64,000 bases of DNA. It comes from Frankia casuarinae. GTDB taxonomy: Bacteria; Actinomycetota; Actinomycetes; Frankiales; Frankiaceae. The notes beneath the pieces are model-generated. The model worked only from the letters and a program-made list of their open reading frames with translations. It did not search any database and was not told where the DNA came from. Location: positions 2,914,001 to 2,978,000 of the forward strand of contig NC_007777.1 in assembly GCF_000013345.1 (NCBI RefSeq), read 5' to 3'. A program made the translations under genes and the position numbers. Shown here in pieces: positions 52,782 to 62,785 of this stretch (its first letter is position 1; each line of letters opens with the position of its first letter).

Positions 52782-53794
52782 GTGAGTACGGGAAAGCCAC
52801 GCGACGCGGGCTGCTGGCCAGTGCCCCGCTGATCGCCGCGGCGCCCATCACCACGCTTGCGGCCTCGATCACGGCAGCTGAGCAGCACACCTCGAGTGAA
52901 CAGCACACCTCGATGCCTGCAAGCCATCCGGCCACAGGCCACGGGGCGATGATCGGCCCCGGGGTCCCGGCACCAGGCGGCCCCCACGACCTCGACGACC
53001 TCCTCCACCCGCCGCCGGCTCTGGTACATCAGCCCGGCCGAGTGCGCGAATACAAGATCTTCGCTATGGACAAGGAGATCGAGATTGCGCAGGGTGTCAC
53101 CTTCCCGGCCTGGACGTACAACGGCACGGTTCCCGGTCCGGTCATCCGCGCGACCGAGGGTGACCTGCTACGCGTGCGGTTCACCAACGGCAGTATGCAC
53201 CCGCATACCATTCATTTCCACGGGATACACCCAGCGAATATGGATGGTGTCTTCGAGATCGTCGATCCCGGTGGAACCTTCGTTTACAATTTCCCGGCGA
53301 CCCCCTACGGGATGCACATGTACCACTGCCACGCGACGCCGCTCAAGAAACATATTGCCAAGGGCCTTTACGGCGCATTAATCATCGATCCACCGCAGCC
53401 ACGCCCGACGGCGCGGGAGTTCGTCATGGTCATGAACGGCTTCGATACCGACGGCGACGGTGAGAACAACTTCTACACGGTCAACGGGCGCGCCTTCTAC
53501 TATGCGCGCTATCCCATCCAGATCAAACGCGGCGAACTGGTCCGGATCTACCTGGCCAACCTGACCGAGTTCGATCTCATAAACTCGTTTCACCTGCACG
53601 GCGAGTTCTTCCGCTACTACCCGACCGGCTCGGGGGACCAGTACGAGTACACGGACACGGTCATGCTCTGCCAGGGCCAACGCGGGATCATCGAGATCGA
53701 ATTCCATTACCCGGGCCGCTTCATGTTCCATGCCCACCAGTCGGAGTTCGCCGAACTCGGCTGGATGGGATTTTTCGAGGTGACCAACTCATGA
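52778..53794 (+). CDS. Two-domain multicopper oxidase, Tat-exported
   Basis: 338 residues. Tat signal TRRGLLASAPLIAAAPITTLA at the N-terminus. Copper ligands: TIHFHGIHPAN and MHMYHCHATPLKKH (domain 1, about 150-195), SFHLHGEFF (about 275) and FMFHAHQSEFAELGWMGFF (domain 2, about 315-333). Two cupredoxin domains resemble nitrite-reductase-like oxidases. The histidine-rich linker after the signal (MPASHPATGHG) may bind metals. GTG 52778 coupled to the leader ORF; stop overlaps the ZIP gene. Likely oxidises a metal ion (Mn, Cu or Fe) outside the membrane, or reduces nitrite; the first fits its partner. Confidence 0.88.
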   Translation: MSEYGKATRRGLLASAPLIAAAPITTLAASITAAEQHTSSEQHTSMPASHPATGHGAMIGPGVPAPGGPHDLDDLLHPPPALVHQPGRVREYKIFAMDKEIEIAQGVTFPAWTYNGTVPGPVIRATEGDLLRVRFTNGSMHPHTIHFHGIHPANMDGVFEIVDPGGTFVYNFPATPYGMHMYHCHATPLKKHIAKGLYGALIIDPPQPRPTAREFVMVMNGFDTDGDGENNFYTVNGRAFYYARYPIQIKRGELVRIYLANLTEFDLINSFHLHGEFFRYYPTGSGDQYEYTDTVMLCQGQRGIIEIEFHYPGRFMFHAHQSEFAELGWMGFFEVTNS

Positions 53795-54999
53795 CCAGCG
53801 AATCCCGACGGTTCCCGGAGGCCTCGCGGTCGGGCGGCCTGCGCTGGCGGCTGTGGGCGCTGGTTCCGATCACCCTGCTCGGTGCGGTCGTCTGGTTGTT
53901 CACGTCCACCGGAACGTCACTAACCGGACTCATCCGCGCCAATCCTCCCGCACCCGACGAATTCGCCGTTCGCCGCGTCGTCTTCGAACCGGGCGAGATC
54001 CGCATCCACGTCACCAACCCCCAGCATGCCGACCTCACCATCGCCGTGGTCACAGTCGACGACGCGATCGTGCCTTTCACGGTGGATGGTGGAAGCGTCC
54101 TGCATCATCTGCGTTCGGCCACCATTGCTGTCCCCTACCCGTGGATACCCGAGGAGCCGATCGCGGTCGGGGTGACAAGCTCCACCGGAATCCAGACCAG
54201 CAAGAAGATCACAGCGGCGGTCGAGACGCCCGGCGTTACCGGCCGCAGCATCCTTGGCTACACAATCATCGGCTTCCTCGTCGGCGTGGTACCGATCGCG
54301 CTCGGACTGGCCTGGCTGCCCTCGCTACGCCGGGCCGACTCCCGCTGGACCAGCGGCTTTCTGGCGCTCACCGCTGGTCTGCTCACCTTCGTGGCCTTCG
54401 ACGCCCTCGGCGAGGCATTCGAACTTCAGGCCGGCCTGCCCACCAGCCTGCACGGTACCGGGGTGGTCCTGTTCGGTGTCGCCGCCAGCTACCTTGCCCT
54501 GACCTTCGTCGCCAGCCGCCTGTCCGGCAATACCGGTGCCGGGCTGAGCGGAGCCACGCTGGCAACGCTCGTCGCGATCGGTATCGGCCTGCATAATCTC
54601 GGTGAGGGCCTGGCCATCGGCTCCTCCTTCGCGCTGGGAAAGCTCGTCCTCGGCACGTTCCTCATCGTCGGATTCATGATCCACAATATCACCGAGGGAC
54701 TTGGCATCGCGGCCCCGCTCGCGGAACAGTCCGAGGTGAAGGCGCCCCGGCTCGTCAGCCTCGCGCTTGTCGCGGGTGCGCCCGCCATAGCCGGAACCTG
54801 GATCGGTGGATTCCTCATCAACGACGTCCTCGGGGTGCTGTTCCTGTCCATCGCGGTCGGAGCAGCCCTGCAGGTCGTCGTCGAGATCGGACGCCGCCTG
54901 GCCCGCCGGGCACCCGGCGGGCTCGGCACCGGTCACGTCCTCGGGGGATTCCTCGCCGGCATCGCCGTCATGTACACCACCGGACTGCTCACCGGCTGA
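53791..54999 (+). CDS. ZIP-family metal transporter with an N-terminal extracytoplasmic domain
   Basis: 402 residues. An N-terminal membrane helix (about 17-40) is followed by a beta-rich domain of about 100 residues (FEPGEIRIHVTNPQHADLTIAVV), resembling a cupredoxin or Ig fold, then 8 helices. ZIP metal motifs are IGLHNLGEGLAIGSSF (about 265-280) and MIHNITEGLGIAAPL (about 300-315). ATG 53791 overlaps the oxidase stop (ATGA). It probably imports a divalent metal prepared by the oxidase. Mn for acetone carboxylase or Fe for the diiron oxygenase are plausible, but metal specificity is not readable here. Confidence 0.85.
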   Translation: MTSESRRFPEASRSGGLRWRLWALVPITLLGAVVWLFTSTGTSLTGLIRANPPAPDEFAVRRVVFEPGEIRIHVTNPQHADLTIAVVTVDDAIVPFTVDGGSVLHHLRSATIAVPYPWIPEEPIAVGVTSSTGIQTSKKITAAVETPGVTGRSILGYTIIGFLVGVVPIALGLAWLPSLRRADSRWTSGFLALTAGLLTFVAFDALGEAFELQAGLPTSLHGTGVVLFGVAASYLALTFVASRLSGNTGAGLSGATLATLVAIGIGLHNLGEGLAIGSSFALGKLVLGTFLIVGFMIHNITEGLGIAAPLAEQSEVKAPRLVSLALVAGAPAIAGTWIGGFLINDVLGVLFLSIAVGAALQVVVEIGRRLARRAPGGLGTGHVLGGFLAGIAVMYTTGLLTG

Positions 55000-55025
55000 G
55001 CGCGGATGGACCCCCAGGCACAGAA

Positions 55026-55074
55026 GCGGGAGCCGGTGGCGGCAGGAGTTCTCCAGGCCGCCACCGGCTCCCGC
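55026..55074. terminator. Strong hairpin downstream of the ZIP gene
   Basis: GCGGGAGCCGGTGGCGGC (55026-55043) and its exact complement (55057-55074) form an 18-bp stem with a 13-base loop that itself has GGAG-TT-CTCC. It starts 27 bp after the ZIP stop. No U-tract follows, as is common for GC-rich actinobacterial terminators. It probably ends the multicopper oxidase-ZIP transcript. Confidence 0.75.
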
Positions 55075-55234
55075 TGTCAGTTCGACGTTGAAAAGCGGTT
55101 GACCGGGCTGGGACAGCTGTCCGATCACTTCCGTGTTGGTCGCGAAGCCGGTCCGGCGGTAGGCGGCCCGCCGGACCGGCGTCATCCGCTCCGGAAACGG
55201 TGGTGCTGACCGGACGCGAGACCGTTCCTGCCGT

Positions 55235-55260
55235 GGCGTGTCGGCAGCTGCCGACACGCC
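55235..55260. terminator. Perfect 26-bp palindrome between convergent ZIP and groEL genes
   Basis: GGCGTGTCGGCAG (55235-55247) is followed immediately by its exact complement (55248-55260). As RNA it is a hairpin with an 11-bp stem in both directions, so it could terminate groEL transcription (stop at 55278) and back up the ZIP terminator. Its core, TGTCGGCAG-CTGCCGACA, also has the symmetry of an activator site, so regulation is the alternative. Confidence 0.6.
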
Positions 55261-55277
55261 CACCGGCCGCCTGACGA

Positions 55278-56957
<1,680 letters not shown>

Positions 56958-57116
56958 TCAAGGCGGGCCGATGGCGGCACGATCGTGGCTGCGAGCAGCT
57001 GGCGGGGCATGGTGGCGAAACCAGCCCCACCTGGAGCCCGATCCGATCGCACAGTCGCGCCGCCGGAGCCCTGGGTTCCCGAGCCACGCACAGATCGGGT
57101 CCGAGTGATCAGTAGA

Positions 57117-58142
57117 TCAGGGGATCAGGATCGCCCGACCGCGCACCTTGCCGTGGTGAAGGTCGTCGAGCGCCTGGTGGAACTCTGCCAGGGGGTAGGC
57201 ACTCGTGTGCAGGGTGACCTTGCCACGGGTTGCGAGAACCATCAGCTCAACGAGGTCGCTGTACGATCCGACCAGGTTACCGATGAAGTTGATCTCAGTG
57301 GAAATGATGTCGATGGTGGAGACGTTCAGCACCCCGCCATAGCCGACAACATAATACGAACCGGCGCGACGCAGCATGGCGACACCCGCCTCGATCGCAC
57401 CGCCTTCGCCGACAAAGTCGATGACTGCCTCGGCGCCGCTGCCCCCGGTGAGATCGAGTACCGCGGACACCTCGCTGCCGTCGGCCCGCACCGTGTGGTC
57501 GGCGCCCAGTTCGCCGGCGAGCCGCAACGCCTCGGCGGAGCGGTCGACGACGATGATCTCGGCTGGGGTGAGGGCACGCAGCACCTGCACACCGATGTGG
57601 CCCAGACCGCCGGCTCCGATCACCACGACCCGGTCACCGGGACTCAGCGCCGCGGCTGCCTTGCGTGCCGCGTGATAGGCGGTCAGTCCGGCGTCGGCCA
57701 GTGCCGCCACATCCGCCGGTTGCAACGACGGGTCGAGTTTGACCACCGACCGGGCGTTGGTCCGCAGCAGTTCGGCGTAGCCGCCGTCGCTGTCGATTCC
57801 GGGAAAGGACGCCCGGGCGCAGTGCACGTCGTCGCCGTCCCGACAGGCCCGGCATAGCCCGCAGGTGACCAGCGGGTGCAGGATGACCGGGTCGCCCACG
57901 GCGATGTCGCTCACCGCCGAACCGACCTCGTGCACCCAGCCGGCGTTCTCGTGGCCGAGCACGTACGGCAGGGTCACGCCCGACTTCTGCTCCCACTGCC
58001 CTTCGATGATGTGCAGGTCGGTCCGACAGACACCGGCGCCGCCGATCCTGACCACCACGTCCAGCGGATGGAGGATCTTGGGCTCGGGGACGTCTACCAG
58101 CCGCGGCGCGTTGTCGTACTTGATGACCTGGACGGCCCTCAT
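57117..58142 (-). CDS. Zinc-dependent alcohol dehydrogenase (NAD), probable 2-propanol dehydrogenase
   Basis: 341 residues, medium-chain ADH. Catalytic zinc ligands in GVCRTDLH (Cys, about 38) and GHENAGWV (His, about 62); structural-zinc cysteines in CGLCRACRDGDDVHC (about 93-107); NAD motif GAGGLGHIG (about 175). Overall resembles secondary alcohol dehydrogenases of propane operons. Lies 36 bp after the MIP18-type gene. Oxidises 2-propanol to acetone in the predicted pathway; a primary-alcohol role is possible. Confidence 0.92.
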   Translation of the reverse strand: MRAVQVIKYDNAPRLVDVPEPKILHPLDVVVRIGGAGVCRTDLHIIEGQWEQKSGVTLPYVLGHENAGWVHEVGSAVSDIAVGDPVILHPLVTCGLCRACRDGDDVHCARASFPGIDSDGGYAELLRTNARSVVKLDPSLQPADVAALADAGLTAYHAARKAAAALSPGDRVVVIGAGGLGHIGVQVLRALTPAEIIVVDRSAEALRLAGELGADHTVRADGSEVSAVLDLTGGSGAEAVIDFVGEGGAIEAGVAMLRRAGSYYVVGYGGVLNVSTIDIISTEINFIGNLVGSYSDLVELMVLATRGKVTLHTSAYPLAEFHQALDDLHHGKVRGRAILIP

Positions 58143-58164
58143 CGGCCCACCTCCACGTTCGTCG

Positions 58165-58186
58165 CTGTCACGTCACTGTCACGTCA
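58165..58186. repeat. 11-bp tandem duplication spanning the MIP18-type gene stop codon
   Basis: CTGTCACGTCA is present at 58165-58175 and 58176-58186 without gap. In coding sense it repeats TGACGTGACAG, including the TGA stop (58179-58181). Confidence 0.93.
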
Positions 58187-58895
58187 TGGGTGTGCGGTCC
58201 ACCGTGCCGTACCGCGTCTCCAGCAGACCGCGGCAGACCGTGGTGTTCGCGTCGATCGTCACCCGGACGGTCCGGGCAAACCGCAGCCGGAGGGGCAGCG
58301 CCTCGCGATCGATCGGACGGCCGTCGTCGTCAACGAACAGCGGCGCCTCGGGAGCCAGGGACAGTCCGAGGGCATCCCGTCGGCGCAGCAGGCTGCGTCG
58401 TTCCGGTGACTCCGGCATGTCCGCCAGCCGGGCCCGATCCAGCGACTCGGGTGACCAGCCCGCGGCTACCAGGCGCTTGGCCGCGCCTTCCAGGCTGGCG
58501 GTGTGCGCCTTACGCAGGAAGGTCATCCGCAGGTCGTCGAGGCCTCCGGTGGCCTCCCCAGGAAAACTCGCCGGGAAACCGTCTCCGGCGGCGACTCCGG
58601 CGTTGATCTCTTCGGCAGCGAAGTGATCCTCCAGGGCCACGTCCACCTCGGTGACTCCTGGCAGCTCCTTCACCACGTCGTGCGCGTCGGACACCATCAG
58701 GTAGGCGAAGTTCGGCGCACAGAAGTAGGTCGGGAGTCTGAGCCGAACCTGCACCCGCCCGTCCTGGACCACCAGAGCACGGACGAATCCCAGCTCGGTG
58801 ACGGGCTGGTCGAGCTCTGGGTCGTACACCCGCCCCAAAGCTTCCCAGACGTCCGCGGCCAGGCCGGTCCTACTGGTTACTGTGGGTGTGGTCAT
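58179..58895 (-). CDS. MIP18/DUF59-type iron-sulfur cluster assembly protein
   Basis: 238 residues. The N-terminal DUF59 domain (about 8-90) reads ALGRVYDPELDQPVTELGFVRAL ... VQVRLRLPTYFCAPNFAYLM, with a conserved Cys (about 60) and the DPEL motif. The C-terminal 140 residues are extra (for example FFxxEEINAGVAAG, RSLLRRRDALGLSL) and not typical of simple MIP18 proteins. ATG 58895 overlaps the amidohydrolase stop (ATGA). Similar genes occur in propane operons; probably matures the PrmB iron-sulfur cluster or the diiron site. Confidence 0.85.
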   Translation of the reverse strand: MTTPTVTSRTGLAADVWEALGRVYDPELDQPVTELGFVRALVVQDGRVQVRLRLPTYFCAPNFAYLMVSDAHDVVKELPGVTEVDVALEDHFAAEEINAGVAAGDGFPASFPGEATGGLDDLRMTFLRKAHTASLEGAAKRLVAAGWSPESLDRARLADMPESPERRSLLRRRDALGLSLAPEAPLFVDDDGRPIDREALPLRLRFARTVRVTIDANTTVCRGLLETRYGTVDRTPMT

Positions 58896-59929
58896 ACGGA
58901 CTGCCCTGCGCCCACGAGAGGCGTCGACGCCGGAGAACCGCTGCCCGCCCCGCTAACCTCGGCCGGTACCTCGATGTCGTAGAGCGCGGCCGCGTTGAGA
59001 CCGAGAATTTTGCGCTTGATGTCGGGGGTGAGCACGCCGTACTCGGCCTGCATGTCCGCCGGGATCTGGAAGTCGACGAACTTCTCGACCAGCCACTTGG
59101 GGTGCCAGATCGCGTAGTCACTCGAGAAGGTCAGCCGGTTCTCGTCGAGCCAGTAGAGGAGCTCACCGATGATCTGCGCGAAGTAGCGCGGCCGGCTGTG
59201 GATGAACGGCATGGCCACCGCGAGCCCACCGTAGACATTGGGCTCCTGCGTGGCGATCCAACAGAAGTCCTCCAACCGGGGCAGTCCGACGTGTTCGATG
59301 ATGAACCGCAGCTCGGGGAATTCGGTGGCCACATCATCGACGTCGGCGACATCGAACGCGTCCCGGTTCAGCGGGTAGATCGTCGGGCCCTTGTGGATGT
59401 GGATGTTGCGGATGCCGAGTTCCTGGCACTTCTCCAGATACCGGTAGACCCACGGGTCGGTCAGCTTGTAGCCCTTGGACTCGCCCTTCCACTCCGCCGT
59501 GTAGAGCTTCACACCCTTGAGGTTCCAGCGTGCCGCCAGGTCCGCCAGCTTCGACAGGCCCAGTTCGCCGTCACGCGGGTCGAAGGCGCCGTTCACGATG
59601 AACTTGCCGGGGTACCGCTCGGCGAGCGCGCCGTCCTGCTCGGTGGTGTTGAAACCATTCCGGTAGAAGTCCGTCAGATAAGTGGGCTGGAAGATCCCCT
59701 TGTCGACGTAACCGTCCTCGAACAGGTCCTTCACCATGACTTCCGCAGAGTACTTCTGGAACTTTTCCCGCGGCCAGAGGTACTCCTGCGGGCTCAGATT
59801 CACATGGTAATCGTAGAAGCAGTCGATGAAACCTTTGCCGTAGCGGTTCGCCTGGTTTTCCGGGCTCCCATCCCAGAAGTGCAGGTGGGAATCCACGATG
59901 AAGTATCGCTCATTGTCCTTGACGTACAT
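58892..59929 (-). CDS. Amidohydrolase 2 family protein of the propane operon
   Basis: 345 residues. Metal-dependent TIM-barrel hydrolase: the N-terminal HxH (VDSHLHFWDG, about 13-17), NIHIHKGPTIYPL (about 178), FIIEHVGLPRL (about 212) and FSSDYAIWHPKW (Asp, about 270). Related proteins follow prmD-type genes in Rhodococcus and Mycobacterium, where their reaction is not known to me. ATG 59929 used. 87 bp separate it from prmD, with a strong hairpin between. Confidence 0.9.
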   Translation of the reverse strand: MYVKDNERYFIVDSHLHFWDGSPENQANRYGKGFIDCFYDYHVNLSPQEYLWPREKFQKYSAEVMVKDLFEDGYVDKGIFQPTYLTDFYRNGFNTTEQDGALAERYPGKFIVNGAFDPRDGELGLSKLADLAARWNLKGVKLYTAEWKGESKGYKLTDPWVYRYLEKCQELGIRNIHIHKGPTIYPLNRDAFDVADVDDVATEFPELRFIIEHVGLPRLEDFCWIATQEPNVYGGLAVAMPFIHSRPRYFAQIIGELLYWLDENRLTFSSDYAIWHPKWLVEKFVDFQIPADMQAEYGVLTPDIKRKILGLNAAALYDIEVPAEVSGAGSGSPASTPLVGAGQSV

Positions 59930-59958
59930 GTGGATATCCTCCGAAATATCATCACGGC

Positions 59959-59995
59959 CGGTCCACGCCGGGCCGGATGAGCCCGGCGTGGACCG
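59959..59995 (-). terminator. Intercistronic hairpin between prmD and the amidohydrolase gene
   Basis: A 15-bp perfect stem (59959-59973 with 59981-59995; core GGTCCACGCCGGGC) with a 7-base loop, CGGATGA. Without a U-tract it likely acts as a partial terminator or mRNA-end stabiliser, raising prmABCD levels over the accessory genes. Confidence 0.7.
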
Positions 59996-60016
59996 TGCCG
60001 TTCGCCTCGGATCAGG

Positions 60017-60382
60017 TCAGTTAGTGACGACTTTCAGATCGAAATCGATGTACTCCGCCGCGTCCTCGGGGTTGGCGAACAGTACGGTCTTGTCGTCGAG
60101 ATGCACCATCCGGCCGTAGTGCGTGGACATGATCTCTTCGAAGTCGGACACACCGAAATCGAAACCGAGCGCATCCGAGATCTCGTCGAAGTCAAATTCG
60201 ATCTTACGTTCGCCGTCAACCCGGATCATGGACGGATACTCCTCGACGCGGATACCGGGCTTGCTCCGCATGACGTCGGCGACGACATATCCGTTCTGGT
60301 TGTTCATCAGGGTGACGCCGCACATGTTCGACGAGGTTCTATTGGATTTACCGAGCTCTGGGTTTCCGTTCGCGGTGGTCAC
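60017..60382 (-). CDS. prmD: Propane monooxygenase coupling (regulatory) protein
   Basis: 121 residues, MmoB/DmpM family. Recognisable [30 protein letters not shown] and the C-terminal [28 protein letters not shown], which form the compact effector fold. A flexible N-terminal 20 residues ([20 protein letters not shown]) precede it. GTG 60382 overlaps the prmC stop (GTGA). It binds the hydroxylase and couples electron flow to propane oxidation; it has no cofactor. Confidence 0.93.
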   Translation of the reverse strand: MTTANGNPELGKSNRTSSNMCGVTLMNNQNGYVVADVMRSKPGIRVEEYPSMIRVDGERKIEFDFDEISDALGFDFGVSDFEEIMSTHYGRMVHLDDKTVLFANPEDAAEYIDFDLKVVTN

Positions 60383-61482
60383 TGCGTCAGCTCCTTCGGC
60401 TCGGGCAGACCAAGGTCGGAAAGGACGGCCCGGAATCCGTTGACCGTAGCGTCGAGGGATTCCGAGAAGGTGATGACTTTCTCCTGCGGCTGCGACCAGA
60501 TCGGCTGCAGTTCATGGGCCGCCTTCAAGCTCAGCGGAACCCACCGGGACAACCAGCCGGAAAGGGTCTCGACGTTGCCTGCGCCGAACTTCTCGTCGGT
60601 GATGAGAAGCTTGAGCAGCGCGCGGGTGTAACGCAGGTCGCGCTCGTAGTCGTTCTCGCCGGTTCCGACCAGGGTCGGCGTGACGTAGTCGCCGTTACGG
60701 GCGGCGATCTGCATGACGAGGTGGCTGCGGAATAACACGCCGACCAGCGACTCGAACACGATGTTCGCGGCGACGAGTGCCTCCGCCCAGTCAGCGACCG
60801 CGGTGATCCGCTCGACGTTCTCCCGCACCGGCTGCCACACCGGGTCGTCGTGCCAGACCTTGCGGTGGGCCGATCCGTCGAACCCCGGCAGGGACTCGGC
60901 CAACTCCAGGTTGTACAGGGCGAGGTCCTGGGCGAAGCGGAGCTTGTGCGCGCTGTTCACCGCGATGGCAGTGTTAATCATGTTCGTGGGACCCGACCGC
61001 TGGGCGGCGACGAACACGTGCAGGCCCAGACCGTTCTCAGCGTGCATCCAGGCGCCCAGGTGCTGCTCGACGAACTTGGTCCACCCCCGCGACCAGCCGT
61101 CGTAGGCATGGGCCGCCCGCGCGTTTTCAAGGTTCTGCTGGATCTGCCGGACAACATTGGAGTTGTTCCGGTAGATGGTCTGCTCCCACTCCTCATTGGG
61201 GTCGCGGAAGGCATGCCAGTCCGAGGAGCGCAGAGCCGTCCAGTCCTGCGGATATCCGCCGGGCCCCTTGGCGAAACCGTAGATCCAGCCCTGGGCCAGG
61301 TAGCGGTCAGGGTCCGGCTGGACGTCGAAGGTGACGTCCTCGTACATGGTCGCCCGCATTTTCTGCGGCTTGAAGTAGTTGTACACACGGCTGGTGGAGC
61401 TGGGGAACGTTAACGCGCCCGCCTCCGCGTCGGTGAACTCCGGCTTGGGGAAGCTCCTGGTCTTACCCGTGACTTGCGTCAT
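60379..61482 (-). CDS. prmC: Propane monooxygenase hydroxylase small (beta) subunit
   Basis: 367 residues. Helical beta-subunit fold: [70 protein letters not shown] (about 65-105) and [17 protein letters not shown]. Diiron ligands are not expected in this subunit. Homologues are MmoY-like and the small hydroxylase subunits of propane and alkene monooxygenases. ATG 61482 is 57 bp after the prmB stop. Confidence 0.94.
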   Translation of the reverse strand: MTQVTGKTRSFPKPEFTDAEAGALTFPSSTSRVYNYFKPQKMRATMYEDVTFDVQPDPDRYLAQGWIYGFAKGPGGYPQDWTALRSSDWHAFRDPNEEWEQTIYRNNSNVVRQIQQNLENARAAHAYDGWSRGWTKFVEQHLGAWMHAENGLGLHVFVAAQRSGPTNMINTAIAVNSAHKLRFAQDLALYNLELAESLPGFDGSAHRKVWHDDPVWQPVRENVERITAVADWAEALVAANIVFESLVGVLFRSHLVMQIAARNGDYVTPTLVGTGENDYERDLRYTRALLKLLITDEKFGAGNVETLSGWLSRWVPLSLKAAHELQPIWSQPQEKVITFSESLDATVNGFRAVLSDLGLPEPKELTQ

Positions 61483-61538
61483 GCCTGTGCTCCTCGTGGC
61501 AGGTCGTCAACCGATGGCCGACCGGTGACGATGACCGG

Positions 61539-62591
61539 TCAGCTTTCGGCGGCGGCCGTGATAGTGAACTTGTCGTAGAAGATCTGTTCTTTCGGGACCC
61601 CACTCGACTCAAGCCGCGGCAATGCCGCGTCAATCATGGGAGGCGGACCACACAAGTAAACATCGCAGGATGCGATGTCGGTCTCGCGCCGGTCCACTAT
61701 ATCGGTTACCAGCCCGTTTTCCACGGGATGGCCGATATCGTCCGAGTTCTCCGGCATGCTGTCGGACAGGCAGGGGACGAACGTGAAGCCGGGAATCGAC
61801 GCACCGGTCTGGAGGATCTCGTCGACATAGAACAGGTCGCGGGGGGCACGAGCCCCGTAGTAGAAGACGACCTCCCGCTCGCTGTTCTTCGTCGCCAGCT
61901 GGCGTAGCAGGGAGAGGATCGGGGCCATCCCCGCGCCACCACCGATGAAGACGATCCGACGGTCCGAGCTCACCCGGAGCGTGAAAGCACCGTACGGCCC
62001 GGTGACGGTCAGTGGGTCATCGGGGCGCAGACCGTCCTCCAGAAGTCCGGAGAAACGCCCGCCCGGATACTTCTTGATAATGAACTCGAGATAGCCTTCC
62101 GCCGCCGAGATGTTCGCCATGGAGAACGAACGGTGTTCACTCGAACCAGGAATGGTGATATCGACGTACTGACCCGGGTGGAACATGAAGTCCGGTGAAC
62201 CGGTGATGTCCAGACGCAACCGGGTGATGTCGTGGGTGAGATCTTCCGTCTCCACGACAGTGCTTTCTATGGTCCGCACCGGAAGGCCGGAGCGGATCAT
62301 GTCCTCGTCATAGTTGACCAGTTCGACCGACAGATCGCTGAAGGCATGCGCCCGACACAGCAGGATGTAGCCCTCATCACTTTCGTAATCGGCCAACGCG
62401 AAGGTCGAATAGCGGCCCATCTGTACATCACCGTCAAGCAGGAAGGACTTGCACGCCGAGCACTGTCCCTCCTTGCATCCGTGCATCAGGTTGACGCCCT
62501 GGCGGAACGCCGCGTCGAGCACGGTCTCGTCCTCGGTAACCTCGATCTCCACGTCGACCGGCTCGAACCGGACCCGGTGGGTGTCGCTCAT
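61539..62591 (-). CDS. prmB: Propane monooxygenase reductase (2Fe-2S, FAD, NADH)
   Basis: 350 residues. N-terminal plant-type ferredoxin domain with cluster ligands at C39, C44, C47 (GCKEGQCSAC) and C79 (ILLC); FAD domain with RSFSMAN (about 155) and PYGAFTLR; NAD(P)H domain with FIGGGAGMAPILSLL (about 215-230) and CGPPPMIDAAL near the end. Transfers electrons from NADH to the diiron hydroxylase. ATG 62591 used, after GAAAGAG. Order prmA-prmB-prmC-prmD matches known clusters. Confidence 0.95.
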   Translation of the reverse strand: MSDTHRVRFEPVDVEIEVTEDETVLDAAFRQGVNLMHGCKEGQCSACKSFLLDGDVQMGRYSTFALADYESDEGYILLCRAHAFSDLSVELVNYDEDMIRSGLPVRTIESTVVETEDLTHDITRLRLDITGSPDFMFHPGQYVDITIPGSSEHRSFSMANISAAEGYLEFIIKKYPGGRFSGLLEDGLRPDDPLTVTGPYGAFTLRVSSDRRIVFIGGGAGMAPILSLLRQLATKNSEREVVFYYGARAPRDLFYVDEILQTGASIPGFTFVPCLSDSMPENSDDIGHPVENGLVTDIVDRRETDIASCDVYLCGPPPMIDAALPRLESSGVPKEQIFYDKFTITAAAES

Positions 62592-62661
62592 GCCCGTCTC
62601 TTTCCTGCTTTGAAAAACCCGTCGTATCCGGGCGAGCCGCCCGGGCCGCGCCTCGGTGGTG

Positions 62662-62701
62662 CGGCCCCACCGGCGCTCGTGTCGCGGCGCCGGTGGGGCC
62701 G
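62662..62701 (-). terminator. Intercistronic hairpin between prmA and prmB
   Basis: A 15-bp perfect stem (62662-62676 with 62687-62701; core GGCCCCACCGGCGC) and a 10-base loop lie about 90-120 bp after the prmA stop, in the 194-bp prmA-prmB spacer. A second, weaker hairpin (CGTCCG/CGGACG with AAGAA/TTCTT) lies at about 62720-62758. They likely cause partial termination or shield the prmA mRNA, giving more hydroxylase than reductase. Confidence 0.7.
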
Positions 62702-62785
62702 TGTTCGTTCGAACGCGTTCAAGAAACGTCCGTCGGCCCCCTCGGACGGCGGTTCTTCAACACGCCCGCAGCTTGCAGGGCGCTA

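Noticed and set aside
55235..55260. Origin or recombination (dif-like) site
   Set aside because: A fully symmetric GC-rich palindrome between convergent genes fits a terminator or operator better; there are no DnaA boxes or recombinase genes.
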